A stretch of DNA of 64,000 bases from Rickettsiales bacterium (GCA_041396965.1 JAWKXN010000001.1:1860001-1924000); one strand, 5' to 3'; positions 8,445-17,242 are shown, counted from the first letter of the stretch. The notes: generated from the sequence alone by a model not told the origin. Translations and numbers: made by a program.

Positions 8445-10633
8445 ATGACAAACATATTTACTTCGTTACAAAAAATTGGCTTCAATCCTATTCCACTAAA
8501 ACATGGAACAAAAGAATCCATTGTCAATTGGAAAAAATACCAAACCCAAAAAGCAAGCATTCAAGAATGCCAGAAGTGGGATAAAGGCAAATATAATGTT
8601 GCTATTATCACTGGTAAAATATCTGGCATTTGGGTTTTGGATATTGATGGAGAAAAGGCGCAAACACGCTTAAAGCTCTTAAAAATCAATATGGTGAATT
8701 ACCCAAAACAGTTTCCGTTAAAACTGGCAAAGGAAAACACTATTATTTTCGCTATAACGCAGAATTAGGCGAAATTCATAACCTTGCTGGTGCTAGGCAC
8801 ATGGTGAAGTTATGACTGGTGTTGATGTTCGTGGTGATGGTGGTTATGTGGTTGCCCCACCTTCTTTGCATCCTAATGGCAATAATTACGAGTGGGCAAA
8901 CTCACCATTTGAAAACGATATTGCCGATGCGCCAGAGTGGTTGCTTGATTTGGTGGTGAAACCTAATAAAGCCATTAAAAACAATGTGGTGGTTAACCAA
9001 CTTCCTGAATCATTCATGAATGATGTAATCAACAACAATGCTTAATTCTTGAAGAAAAGAAGGAAGGAGAACGCAACATTCAACTTAACAAATCTGCCTT
9101 TGTGCTTGGTCAAATTGTTCATTATGGCTTGCCAGAAGAGCGCGTTATTGCATCCTTAAAAGCATCGGCTCAAAAATTGGATTAGAAGAGCGCGAGATAA
9201 ATGCAACAATCGCTAGTGGGTTTGAGAAAGGCAAGGAAAATCCTCGCTTACTCAACGATCGTTGGGATAATCCCGATATGAGCGTCGTCCATCGTCCTGA
9301 GGTTATATTACCCGAATGTCCACATCATTTACTTGGTGAAAAGTTAGAGCTTTTTATCAATGATGCCTCAGCCTGTAAATGTGCCGCACCTGACTATGTC
9401 ATGGCAGCTTTGTTATGCACTGCTGCTGGAGTTATTGGCAATGCAAGACAGGTTGAAATATGGCAAGGTTGGCCAGAAGCGACCTCCTTGTGGTTTATGT
9501 TAGTGGGTTTGCCTTCGTGTAATAAATCACCTGCGCTTGATGCGGTATTTCCAATAGTTCGTGAGTTTGAGGCCAAATACCAGCAACAATACAAGCTGGA
9601 AATGCGCGAATACAAACTCGCAATGGAGCAGCGTAAGGCAAATAAAGAGTTTGCACTTGTAAGCGAAGAACCGAAAGCACCAATAGCAAAACGCCTCGTG
9701 GTGCAGGATTCTACAGTTGAGAAGCTGGCTCTCATACTTTCCGAAAATGTTCGTGGGTTAATCGGTTTAATGATGAGTTAGCAGGGTTGCTTGCCAATTT
9801 GGAAAACATGGTGGAGATGACCGTCCGTTTTATTTGGAAAGTTTGGTGGACGCTCAAAAACTATAGACCGCGTAAAATATTCCACCACTATTTTTGTACC
9901 ATCAGTTTTGATTTCTATTATTGGGAGCATCCAACCCGAGAAGCTAGACCAACTCATGTTACAACAACCAGATGATGGCTTGGCTTCGCGTTTTCTTTAT
10001 GTTTACGCTATTCCGCGCAAAATCAAAGAGCCAGATGTAACACCAAATTACGAGCTTCTACGCAATATTTTTGTAGAACTTGAGAAGCTGGATGTTCCTT
10101 TGGATGAGTATGGTGCGCCTAATCCTAAAATACTCACTTTGTGTACCAAAGGTCGCTCATTAATGGAAGAGTTTGGAGGTCGCCTTCAAGAATGTGAGCA
10201 ACGCGAGCATGGTATGCTTATCTCGCACCTAGGCAAATTGCGTGGTATCGCTGCTCGCATAGCGTTGGTTTTGCACTATCTTGAGTGGGCGCAAAACCCT
10301 GCCGATGAGCAGTTCCAAATTGATGTCTGCCATGTGGAAAAAGCGATTTATATGGTGGAGCATTATTTTTACCCTATGGGTAAATACTGTTTGAGCAATG
10401 TTTCCGTACCTCAAGATGAGCAAGACGCGCTCATGGTCGCTCGTTGGATTGTGGAGCGCAAACCATCACTTATAAATGCTCGTGAGGTACTGCGAGATGT
10501 TATTCCAAGCCGCAACACTAAACGCCGTGATGCAGCCTTGATTTATCTTGAGGAAGCAGGTTGGATAAAACCTCGCGAAACTCATAATAAATCCGTTAAT
10601 TACGATGTAAATCCCCGTGTCCTCAAGGTATAA
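8445..10633 (+). pseudogene. Primase-polymerase/DUF3987 helicase, broken by about seven -1 frameshifts
   Basis: One protein of about 725 residues is spread over several frames. The start is ATG 8445 after a good GGGAGG site. The prim-pol part holds PIPLKHGTKESIVNWKKYQ, VLDIDGEK and, in another frame, GVDVRGDGGYVVAPPSLHPN. The helicase part (DUF3987-like) holds FMLVGLPSCNKSPALDA, a Walker-A variant, and SVLISIIGSIQPEKLDQL. The frame moves back by one base near 8658, 8797, 9043, 9176, 9764, 9806 and 9847. Each is explained by one missing base in a short run (for example AAAAAA to AAAAA at 9176, GGG to GG at 9847). No stop occurs in the corrected frame. It is either a decaying replication gene or a badly read stretch. 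Confidence 0.85.
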
Positions 10634-10649
10634 TGTGGCATGGGACGAA

Positions 10650-10688
10650 GGACAATAAGGACGAAAAAACAAGTCGTCCCTATTGTCC
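10650..10688 (+). terminator. Long inverted repeat after the primase gene
   Basis: GGACAATAAGGACGA (10650-10664) pairs with TCGTCCCTATTGTCC (10674-10688), 14 of 15 positions, around a 9-base A-rich loop. It follows the primase stop by about 17 bases. No T-tract follows, so it may be a processing or attenuation hairpin rather than a classical terminator. Confidence 0.5.
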
Positions 10689-10736
10689 ACCGTCCTTAAG
10701 CTATAGTGAGGATATTTCTATGAAAACCAAGAAGAT

Positions 10737-11165
10737 GTGGCTGTTAAAACAATAATTAAACAGCCGAATGGTAGGCCGTTTGAAAAAGGCAAGTCCGGCA
10801 ACCCAAATGGCAGACCTAAAGGCAGCCGCAATAAAACTACCATGCAAGCAGTGCTTGAGTTATTGGAAGATGAGGCCGAAGAGATAACTCGCAAAGTTAT
10901 AGAACGCGCTAAAAAAGGTGATATGGTAGCAATCAAGTTGGTAATGGAGCGAATTTGTCCACCGCGCAAAGACCTACCGGTTTATTTTGAAATTGGTAGT
11001 GTAAAGACGATTTTTGACCTAATTCCAGCTATAGATAGGCTACTTCAAGCCGTAAGTGCTGGAGAAATATCGCCTCAGGACGCACAAATTGTTTCCGAGC
11101 TTATAGAACAACAACGAAAAACCTTAGTGTCAACCATTCCTCTTATGCCGATGGATGATATTTAA
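10737..11165 (+). CDS. DUF5681-domain protein
   Basis: 142 residues. FEKGKSGNPNGRPKGSRNKT near the N-terminus is the DUF5681 signature found in phage-like and integrative elements; the rest is helical and acidic. The only in-frame start here is the GTG at 10737. An ATG at 10720 with GAGG seven bases upstream would lead into this frame if one A were restored near 10728 (giving MKTKEDVAVKTI). This may be an eighth contraction like those in the preceding gene. Confidence 0.65.
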   Translation: MAVKTIIKQPNGRPFEKGKSGNPNGRPKGSRNKTTMQAVLELLEDEAEEITRKVIERAKKGDMVAIKLVMERICPPRKDLPVYFEIGSVKTIFDLIPAIDRLLQAVSAGEISPQDAQIVSELIEQQRKTLVSTIPLMPMDDI

Positions 11166-11347
11166 CCAAACCATCCCCAGCGCTCTTATAAGCGTTACAA
11201 GCGCAAATATATAAAATCCATACCGAACCTAGTAAAACCCAAGGAATGCGCTCTACGGTCATTTTAATCAAAACTGACTATCATTAAAGTATTTTACATT
11301 CTCATCACTGCTTTGTATGGTCGTATGTGGAATGGTGTGTTGCCGTT

Positions 11348-11488
11348 CTGGAGCTAGTAACTCCTTATCTAAAGCGTTTGTCCGATACGAAATTCGGCTC
11401 CCATGCCTATGGCTGGGAGTCTGCCGAATACAATAACGGCTTGCCGTAAATTAGGCAGGCATGGCTTAGACATGTTACTAGCTCCCAG
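11348..11488. ncRNA. Structured non-coding element
   Basis: The 390-base gap between 11166 and 11556 contains a nested fold. An outer stem GGAGCTAGTAAC (11350-11361) pairs with GTTACTAGCTCC (11474-11485). Inside it are ATTCGGC (11392-11398) with GCCGAAT (11423-11429), enclosing TCCCA/TGGGA and GCC/GGC, and a tight ACGGC/GCCGT hairpin (11436-11447). It could be a structured RNA, a replication origin or a recombination site. On the minus strand it also holds a 34-codon ORF (MSKPCLPNLRQAVIVFGRLP...), which I do not trust as a gene. Confidence 0.45.
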
Positions 11489-11556
11489 TCACCATTAGGT
11501 CATCTTTTGATGTTCTAGTGGTGATTTTGCTTAACCATAAATGTGGAGCTATAGAC

Positions 11557-11796
11557 ATGAATGAGTATATTTTCTCAGCCGACCTACTAAACAAATTTTC
11601 ACAACTAACACCATGGGTACAAGCAATTATAGGTCTTGCCTTTGCAGGCATGATTCTCGGCATTGCCTATTTCTTCAAAGAATCCATTACCGCCATCATG
11701 AAACCGCTCTATAAACCAACCACACCAGATATTTCCGCACAAAAAGAAGAAAAGAAAGAATGGAGAGATAAGTATTATAGAGGTGGTGAGGAGTAA
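11557..11796 (+). CDS. Small single-pass membrane protein
   Basis: 79 residues from the ATG at 11557, which has GGAG eight bases upstream. One hydrophobic segment (WVQAIIGLAFAGMILGIAYF) at about 25-44 is followed by a charged tail ending EKKEWRDKYYRGGEE. No family is recognised. It converges on the CBASS phospholipase gene with about 30 bases between them. Confidence 0.55.
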   Translation: MNEYIFSADLLNKFSQLTPWVQAIIGLAFAGMILGIAYFFKESITAIMKPLYKPTTPDISAQKEEKKEWRDKYYRGGEE

Positions 11797-11826
11797 CCTG
11801 TTAGCCAAGCTACCAGTTGGTGAAAT

Positions 11827-12765
11827 CTACTTAGTTATTGAGTATATTGGGCAAAATAACTCTGCCTTTTCCTTGAAGAATACATCTTTCAATTTAGGGT
11901 ATTCATGCCTTGCTTTTTCTTTGCCGAGTCCAGCTAAAATATTACTTGTTTTTGTACCATCTAATTTGAATTTCCCTTCTGGTGCAACATATGTAATTCT
12001 TGTAACATTTCCATGACCAAGCAATAACTGTGCTGCACCATATGAACTTGAAGATTGAGCCTGCATTATAACATTAAGAAATTTCAATATTCGTTTTTTG
12101 ATATTCCAAAAAGGTGGGTTGTAATCAAAAGATTCTTCTGTACAGCCAAGACTAAATAATTTAACATTCTCTGGCTCCCATCCAAGCACCCCACATGCCT
12201 CAACCGCAGCAACACCGCAAGGGTTGTTTGCCCATATGCCACCATCAATAAGTGGTATACCTACTTCAGAAAAATGCGTAGGAAAGTAGGTCGGAGCTGC
12301 CGATGTAGCCAAAGCCACATCAACCGCTTTTCTTTTATAATCTTGCCTAAATCTTTCATTGTGTGCGGTTTTATAAATATAGACCTCACCAGTGGTTATA
12401 CTTGCTGAGGGTATAACAAGCCTAACCTTACTTTCCCCTATTACCCTGTCTCCTAGTGCGTCAACTAGGCATTCTTCCAATGCTTTATTATCATACCTTG
12501 CCTTAAATTTTATGAAGTTTATTATCTTACCAAAAAATGTTTCTGAAAAAACTTTATTACCTAAATCTGTATATATTTGCAAAATTTCTGATGGTTTTAA
12601 CCCCAAACCAAGAGCTATGGCGATAATCCCCCCTGTTGATGTTCCTACAATTAAATCAAAATAATCAACAATTTCACCATCAATTTGTTCTTCAATATCA
12701 GAGAGAAATGCAGCAGGGAATATCCCCTTGATACCACCACCATCAATACACAAAATTTTACGCAT
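11827..12765 (-). CDS. capV: CBASS effector, patatin-like phospholipase (CapV type)
   Basis: 312 residues. The patatin oxyanion loop CIDGGGIKG is at the N-terminus, the nucleophile elbow GTSTGG near 42-47, and the catalytic Asp in IDGGIWANNP near 173. CapV proteins degrade the inner membrane when bound to the cyclic nucleotide made by the neighbouring synthase. It starts 13 bases after the CD-NTase stop and follows it in the same operon, the compact type I CBASS layout with no Cap2/Cap3 accessory genes. The protein looks complete. Confidence 0.88.
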   Translation of the reverse strand: MRKILCIDGGGIKGIFPAAFLSDIEEQIDGEIVDYFDLIVGTSTGGIIAIALGLGLKPSEILQIYTDLGNKVFSETFFGKIINFIKFKARYDNKALEECLVDALGDRVIGESKVRLVIPSASITTGEVYIYKTAHNERFRQDYKRKAVDVALATSAAPTYFPTHFSEVGIPLIDGGIWANNPCGVAAVEACGVLGWEPENVKLFSLGCTEESFDYNPPFWNIKKRILKFLNVIMQAQSSSSYGAAQLLLGHGNVTRITYVAPEGKFKLDGTKTSNILAGLGKEKARHEYPKLKDVFFKEKAELFCPIYSITK

Positions 12766-12778
12766 AACCTACTATCCC

Positions 12779-14326
12779 CTACCTTATATTAACAACAAAT
12801 TGCCCGCTACGCGCTACGCATACGCCATCCTTTATTATAAAGCATTCAAGACTATGTGAACCTTTATAACTTGTGGATTCGCGACGAATATTTTTTCCTA
12901 AATTTGCAGTGCTAAAATCAAATCCGCCGCGCAACTGACCAAATTCCTTAGCTTGTTTGCCAGTATTAACTACTTGCCAGTATATTTCATATGGTTCCGC
13001 AACATTTGTTGTTGCAGTAAAAAATAAATCGCAATACTTGGGTATTGCTGGCTCATCACTTTTAATCGGTTGCTTTCTAAATCCATTTCGGATTACTTCT
13101 GCAGTAACAATAACTTTTTTGGTAATATTCTCTGGCCATTCTAGCTTTTTACGATGGGGAGGATTTAGAAGGCGAATTAAAAAATTAGGCTTATTTGTTT
13201 TTGACTTCTCATTTATTGCTCGCTCCACTAATTGACGACCCAAGAAATTAGCGGATGATTCGGCTATTTCTCTTCTATCCGTTAATTCCCATAATTCAGA
13301 AAAATCATTTTTGGCATTTTCCAACCATTCAAAGAACTTTTCTTTTTTTGTTGAATCTTCTGCCCATTTATCAGCAAAATTTTCCTGAGGATTGGTCGGA
13401 TTAGTAATCCAATAAATGCCATTGCGATTTTCTATATAATTTTCCATTCCAAACAATATTGTATTTAATGATTCCAATATTGTTATTTCTTGGTTGTAAG
13501 CTCGTGCAGCAAGAGTGGTAATTATAATTGATATAGGTTTATCTTCATCACCTTCATCATGCGTCATATCCCTATGTCTTTTTAAGATTTGAATTGCAGA
13601 TTGTAGAGGTGTTTTCACCTTATAATTTGGAATCTCTTCTTCACGCCTTCCCTCTGACAAGGCAATAACACTACGCCTAGAATTGAAAACAGCTTTCATT
13701 CTTCCATAGAACCAATTTGAATATCCTTCTGGGTTGCTACTTAGCCAATCTTGAGAAATATTGTTATACTGAGGATGTTCATCATCGGTAATTGCTATAG
13801 CCGAATTAATGAGTGCACTTTCAACTCGTAATGATTCTAATAAAGTTCTTTGACTTTCAGAATCAGGAATAGCAGGCAGTGCATCCAAATGAAATTGTGC
13901 GTCTTGAGAATATTGAACGCGCCAGCATCTCCTTTTTGATTCTGGATTTTGCATATTATATGACTTTGCATATCCTGCAATTTCCTTTCCCATCATCTCC
14001 TTTAATCGTTTTTGCGTAATTTGTGATTTAGAAATCTCAGTGCTACAAACCAAGTCTATATCATACTCTTCTTCTTCACTTACTGGTTTTATTGCTGTTC
14101 CTAACTTAAAAGAACCTTGTAAAGAAACTTCTGGTTTGTAGTTTTTTAATATGGAATCATCTCGTAATAGCCAATCTTTCAACGATTTATATCTACTAAC
14201 GGCCTCTTCGTATCTGCCATCTGGAATTTGTATAGCCGTAGCTACATCCTCTAAAAATTCTTCCGTAATTTTATTTTTGCGAGAAGATAAGCTAGGTTCT
14301 TTTTTAATAATTGTTTTTGTCAACAT
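12779..14326 (-). CDS. CBASS CD-NTase with SMODS/AGS C-terminal sensor domain
   Basis: Synthesises a cyclic oligonucleotide alarm on phage infection. The polymerase-beta signature GSFKLGT, then EEEYDIDLVC with two metal Asp, and the third carboxylate in FHLDALPAIP are all present. The last 115 residues or so (from KKVIVTAEVIRNGFRKQP to the end) resemble the adenylyl/guanylyl and SMODS C-terminal sensor, with YEIYWQVVNTG and GSHSLECFIIKDG. I start it at the ATG at 14326 (MLTKTIIKK); the longer frame to 14386 would run into the promoter and operator. Confidence 0.88.
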   Translation of the reverse strand: MLTKTIIKKEPSLSSRKNKITEEFLEDVATAIQIPDGRYEEAVSRYKSLKDWLLRDDSILKNYKPEVSLQGSFKLGTAIKPVSEEEEYDIDLVCSTEISKSQITQKRLKEMMGKEIAGYAKSYNMQNPESKRRCWRVQYSQDAQFHLDALPAIPDSESQRTLLESLRVESALINSAIAITDDEHPQYNNISQDWLSSNPEGYSNWFYGRMKAVFNSRRSVIALSEGRREEEIPNYKVKTPLQSAIQILKRHRDMTHDEGDEDKPISIIITTLAARAYNQEITILESLNTILFGMENYIENRNGIYWITNPTNPQENFADKWAEDSTKKEKFFEWLENAKNDFSELWELTDRREIAESSANFLGRQLVERAINEKSKTNKPNFLIRLLNPPHRKKLEWPENITKKVIVTAEVIRNGFRKQPIKSDEPAIPKYCDLFFTATTNVAEPYEIYWQVVNTGKQAKEFGQLRGGFDFSTANLGKNIRRESTSYKGSHSLECFIIKDGVCVARSGQFVVNIR

Positions 14327-14375
14327 TTTATAACTTTCTGTGTTAAAATGATTGTTTTTAATTGCAAACAAGGGT

Positions 14376-14417
14376 AATATACACATACAATGTGTCGTAT
14401 GTCAACACATACATTGT
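14376..14417 (-). promoter_or_regulatory. CBASS promoter with overlapping repressor operators
   Basis: On the minus strand TTGACA (14400-14405) and TATATT (14376-14381) are separated by 18 bases, a good sigma-70-like promoter facing the CD-NTase. The spacer carries the palindrome ACACATACAATGTGT (14381-14395). A second related copy, ACACATACATTGT, lies at 14405-14417. The likely ligand is the divergent XRE-family repressor at 14465, so one site could silence CBASS and autoregulate the regulator. Confidence 0.7.
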
Positions 14418-14464
14418 TTTTAATTAAAAACGATGGTTCAACCTAGGTAGGGAGCAGAGAAATT

Positions 14465-14794
14465 ATGTCTATTGGCGCAAAATTAAAGCAGCGCAGAATG
14501 AAAAAAGGATGGTCATTGCAACAAGTGGCCGATGAAGTTGGTGTTTCCAAAGCCCATATATATGAGCTTGAACTAAACAAAGTTAAAAATCCTTCTGTGG
14601 AAACATTAAAAAAATTGGCCACTATTTTTGATATGCCATTATCATATTTTTTAGATGATGATGAGGATATAGAATTTCAAGTAATGTTCCGTGATTTGCA
14701 AAAAGATTTGGCTGACTTAGACCCAAAGGATAGAGAAGCTGTTGAACTAATGGTAAAAGCACTAAAGGCAAGGAATGCAAATGATAAAAATTGA
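14465..14794 (+). CDS. capH: XRE-family repressor, CapH-like
   Basis: 109 residues. The HTH domain spans residues 5-60 (GAKLKQRRMKKGWSLQQVAD, then EVGVSKAHIYELELNK), followed by an acidic linker DDDEDIEF and a C-terminal helix. It overlaps the ImmA/IrrE-type peptidase gene downstream and is divergent from the CBASS operon. This is the CapH/CapP arrangement, in which CapH represses CBASS until CapP cleaves it. The ribosome site (GGGAGCAGAG) is visible. Confidence 0.8.
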   Translation: MSIGAKLKQRRMKKGWSLQQVADEVGVSKAHIYELELNKVKNPSVETLKKLATIFDMPLSYFLDDDEDIEFQVMFRDLQKDLADLDPKDREAVELMVKALKARNANDKN

Positions 14795-15650
14795 TAGGAT
14801 GGAGCTTGCAGACATTGGCCACCCAATAAAATTAGCTCAAGCAGTAATTAATCAATTACCAGATATTCAGTTGCCTATACCAGTTCGTGATATTGCTATG
14901 GCGCTAGATATTATTGAAATAAAACCAATTAATGTGTCTGGATTTGAAGGTGGACTTATTACTTTTGATGACAAAAGCTCAGGCTGTATCCTAGTAAAAG
15001 AAAATAGCCAACAAAGGCAAAGATTTACCATAGGGCATGAATTAGGTCATTACCTTAATCCTTGGCACATTCCTAATAGTTCAGGGAAGTTTATGTGTAA
15101 TTCAAAAGACATGATTACATCTAACCATAAGCCAGCAGATATGCAGCAAAAAATGGAGGTAGAAGCAAATCAATTTGCTGCTGAATTGCTTATACCATCT
15201 AAATTTATGCAGAAAGATATTAGATTGCTTAAATCACCAGAGATTGACCATATAGTTTCTCTTGCTAGTAAATATGATGTGAGCAAAGAATCAATGGGGC
15301 GTAGATATATTGAGTTTCAAGATGAGCCATGTGCATTGGTTTTCTCTAAAAATGGCAAGGTATCATATACAGTGCAAGGACAATATTTTCCAAAACTAGC
15401 TGTATGGAAAGATGATATAATTCCAACCAATACTGTGACTAAACTATTTAATGGTCAATATGGCAATTCTTCCGAATGGCAAGAATGTGAAAGTGATATT
15501 TGGTTGAGTAACAATAAAAAATACGAAAGCGTGTACGAGCAGGTTCTTGTACAAAAAGATGGTTATCGTATTACTTTACTCACTCTTGGTGATGAGGTTG
15601 ATGAGGACGAAGAAGGGTTGGAAACTTCATATAGCAAGAATTTTAGGTGA
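14781..15650 (+). CDS. capP: ImmA/IrrE-family metallopeptidase, CapP-like
   Basis: 289 residues from the ATG at 14781 (AAGGA six bases upstream). The zinc motif is FTIGHELGHYLNP (HExxH), with the third ligand in EVEANQFAAELLIP. CapP proteins are activated by single-stranded DNA and cut CapH, releasing CBASS transcription on damage. Here the gene is coupled to capH by overlap. The C-terminal 150 residues or so would be the sensor part. Identification as CapP rather than a general phage ImmA rests on the divergent CBASS operon. Confidence 0.8.
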   Translation: MIKIDRMELADIGHPIKLAQAVINQLPDIQLPIPVRDIAMALDIIEIKPINVSGFEGGLITFDDKSSGCILVKENSQQRQRFTIGHELGHYLNPWHIPNSSGKFMCNSKDMITSNHKPADMQQKMEVEANQFAAELLIPSKFMQKDIRLLKSPEIDHIVSLASKYDVSKESMGRRYIEFQDEPCALVFSKNGKVSYTVQGQYFPKLAVWKDDIIPTNTVTKLFNGQYGNSSEWQECESDIWLSNNKKYESVYEQVLVQKDGYRITLLTLGDEVDEDEEGLETSYSKNFR

Positions 15651-15675
15651 ATAGTATAGTAGGCAAAACAAAGAA

Positions 15676-15695
15676 TGGTGGTACAAATGGTGGTA
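15676..15695 (+). repeat. Right pair of integrase arm-type repeats
   Basis: TGGTGGTA at 15676-15683 and 15688-15695, the same word and the same 12-base period as the pair beside int. It lies 62 bases before a copy of part of the tRNA-Ala 3' end (15757-15766), as expected for the other arm of the attachment site. Confidence 0.55.
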
Positions 15696-15756
15696 TATTT
15701 CAAAGTTCATGTTATTAATATTTAATTTTATCAATGCGTTATGTTCGAAAAATCAA

Positions 15757-15766
15757 TCCTGTCGCC
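15757..15766 (+). other. Candidate right attachment site (inner)
   Basis: TCCTGTCGCC repeats bases 5989-5998 of tRNA-Ala (T-arm and acceptor). The match is only 10 bases, but it is close to the right arm-type repeats, which raises its weight. If it is the true attR, the element is about 9.8 kb and ends just after capP. Confidence 0.35.
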
Positions 15767-15894
15767 GGCTGAGTTTGAAATAACTCATTAGGACTAGTCC
15801 TGTTTCAAACAAGCACCCAATGCCTTGCTATTTTCTAGCTTGATCATATAGTTGAGTTGTTCGAATCCGCTAGGGTGAAATTTTAGGTTTCTTT

Positions 15895-16932
15895 ATGAAA
15901 GTTTTTTTAAGTTGGTCAGGTGATAAAAGCCATAAGGTTGCATTAGTCTTAAAAGACTGGCTGCCTTCTGTTATACAGTCAATCGTCCCCTACGTTTCCT
16001 CAGAAGATATTGATAAAGGTGCTCGGTGGAGTTCGGACATTGCTCAAGAACTTGAAGATTCAACCTTTGGCATCTTATGTGTCACCAAAGAAAACCTGTC
16101 TGCCCCATGGCTTAACTTTGAAGCTGGGGCTCTATCTAAAACGATGGATAAATCACTCGTTTGCCCCTTCCTGTTCAACGTAAAGCGATCGGAGGTTGAA
16201 GGGCCAATTTTACAATTTCAATCGACAATTTTCGAAAAAGGGGACATTAAAAAATTGGTGCAAACCTTAAATGCAGCCTCTGCACCTAATGGGCTTAGCG
16301 AAGAAAAGTTAAATGAAGCATTTGATGTATGGTATCCACAATTAGAAAAAAAGCTAAAAGGTCTGCCCGATATAGCAGATGAGACAGAGTCATTGGAGAG
16401 TAATAACGGAAACCTTGATTCATACAGCCATATTTTTGAAGAAATTCTTGATTTAAGTAGAACTAATCAAAAGCTTCTAAGAAATCCAGAAGGAGTGCTA
16501 GAAAAGAATTTAGAGTCGATAAAGGGTCAAGTTGCTGAATTGCAAGAGATTACCAAGAGATCTCTGCATCCTCGTTATGGAATGAGAAAACGTAAATTTC
16601 ATCCCATGATGATAGAAGAGCTTTTGCACTCTTCACTTCCGCACCGCAATAGTTATGTAGGCATACAGATGATACTAAGCCTACTGAAAGAAGATTTTCC
16701 TTGGTTATACGATAGTGGAACAGATTTAATTCAATTGTTTAAAAGCAAAGTTTCATTAGATAAAAAGAGGAAAGCTCTTGATGAGTATAGCGAAGTATTG
16801 GAGTTTACGTTTAGACATCCAATGATGAGAGAATTTTATCGTCCCAATGAAGATATGTGGATATTAAGTAAAGAACTGCCATATGCGCTAATGAGGACAC
16901 TTGAAAAAAGCCTTCACGAAGAAGTAGCCTAA
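15895..16932 (+). CDS. TIR-domain protein, probable defence effector
   Basis: 345 residues. The N-terminal 130 residues form a TIR-like domain: it opens KVFLSWSGDKSHKVALVL, then SSEDIDKGARWSSDIAQEL, and WLNFEAGALSK carries the Glu that is catalytic in NAD-cleaving TIRs. The remainder (from about 160) is helical without a recognised sensor motif. It follows the CBASS block, so it is probably a second, stand-alone anti-phage gene. No Thoeris ThsA or other partner is visible. The 240 bases before it hold only att-like sequence. Confidence 0.75.
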   Translation: MKVFLSWSGDKSHKVALVLKDWLPSVIQSIVPYVSSEDIDKGARWSSDIAQELEDSTFGILCVTKENLSAPWLNFEAGALSKTMDKSLVCPFLFNVKRSEVEGPILQFQSTIFEKGDIKKLVQTLNAASAPNGLSEEKLNEAFDVWYPQLEKKLKGLPDIADETESLESNNGNLDSYSHIFEEILDLSRTNQKLLRNPEGVLEKNLESIKGQVAELQEITKRSLHPRYGMRKRKFHPMMIEELLHSSLPHRNSYVGIQMILSLLKEDFPWLYDSGTDLIQLFKSKVSLDKKRKALDEYSEVLEFTFRHPMMREFYRPNEDMWILSKELPYALMRTLEKSLHEEVA

Positions 16933-17096
16933 TCATCCTCTTTGATTTTCATTTCTGTCTCATATACTCTAAAATGCTTATCCAAGACTATATGTGCAAT
17001 TTGTTGGATTGCAGCTATGAGTTCCATTTTTTGTTCTTCGGTTAAGTCAAATCGGTCAATATGAGGTCGATAGGGTTCGAGGTCGGTAATTTTCAT
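16929..17096 (-). CDS. Small ORF, recombinase-associated type
   Basis: A 55-residue ORF reading MKITDLEPYRPHIDRFDLTE then EQKMELIAAIQQIAHIV. The ribosome site AAGGAG lies seven bases before the ATG (complement of 17094-17096). Its stop overlaps the TIR stop in a tail-to-tail arrangement. Small proteins with YRxHIDRFDLTxEQK are, to my recollection, found beside serine recombinases in alphaproteobacterial mobile DNA; none remains here, so this could be a relic. Confidence 0.6.
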   Translation of the reverse strand: MKITDLEPYRPHIDRFDLTEEQKMELIAAIQQIAHIVLDKHFRVYETEMKIKEDD

Positions 17097-17231
17097 GGGT
17101 CAGCTCCTTTTTGAACTGACACATGCGTTCTTTTCGACAACTAGCAAGCTAATTTAGCGGCCATATGTTTTTCAAGCTCACATCTCCAATCCCGCATGAT
17201 TACTAGAATCCGGTTTGTCCACGCTCCGCTT

Positions 17232-17241
17232 GCCTCCACCA
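17232..17241 (+). other. Candidate right attachment site (outer)
   Basis: GCCTCCACCA equals the last ten bases of tRNA-Ala including CCA (5996-6005), placed one base before the 3' end of the next backbone gene. If real, the TIR gene and the small ORF are part of the island or of a second tandem insertion. A 10-base match can arise by chance. Confidence 0.35.
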
Positions 17242-17242
17242 C

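Noticed and set aside
8445..10633. Programmed frameshifting in the primase gene
   Set aside because: Seven shifts, all the same direction, at unrelated short runs without slippery-site or stimulatory structure; error or decay is simpler.
11348..11488. Retron-like RNA, because terminal inverted repeats enclose hairpins
   Set aside because: No reverse transcriptase gene within the element.
15845..15880. tRNA T-arm-like sequence GTTCGAATCC before the TIR gene
   Set aside because: The flanking bases do not form a T-stem or an acceptor stem, so no tRNA or fragment can be supported.
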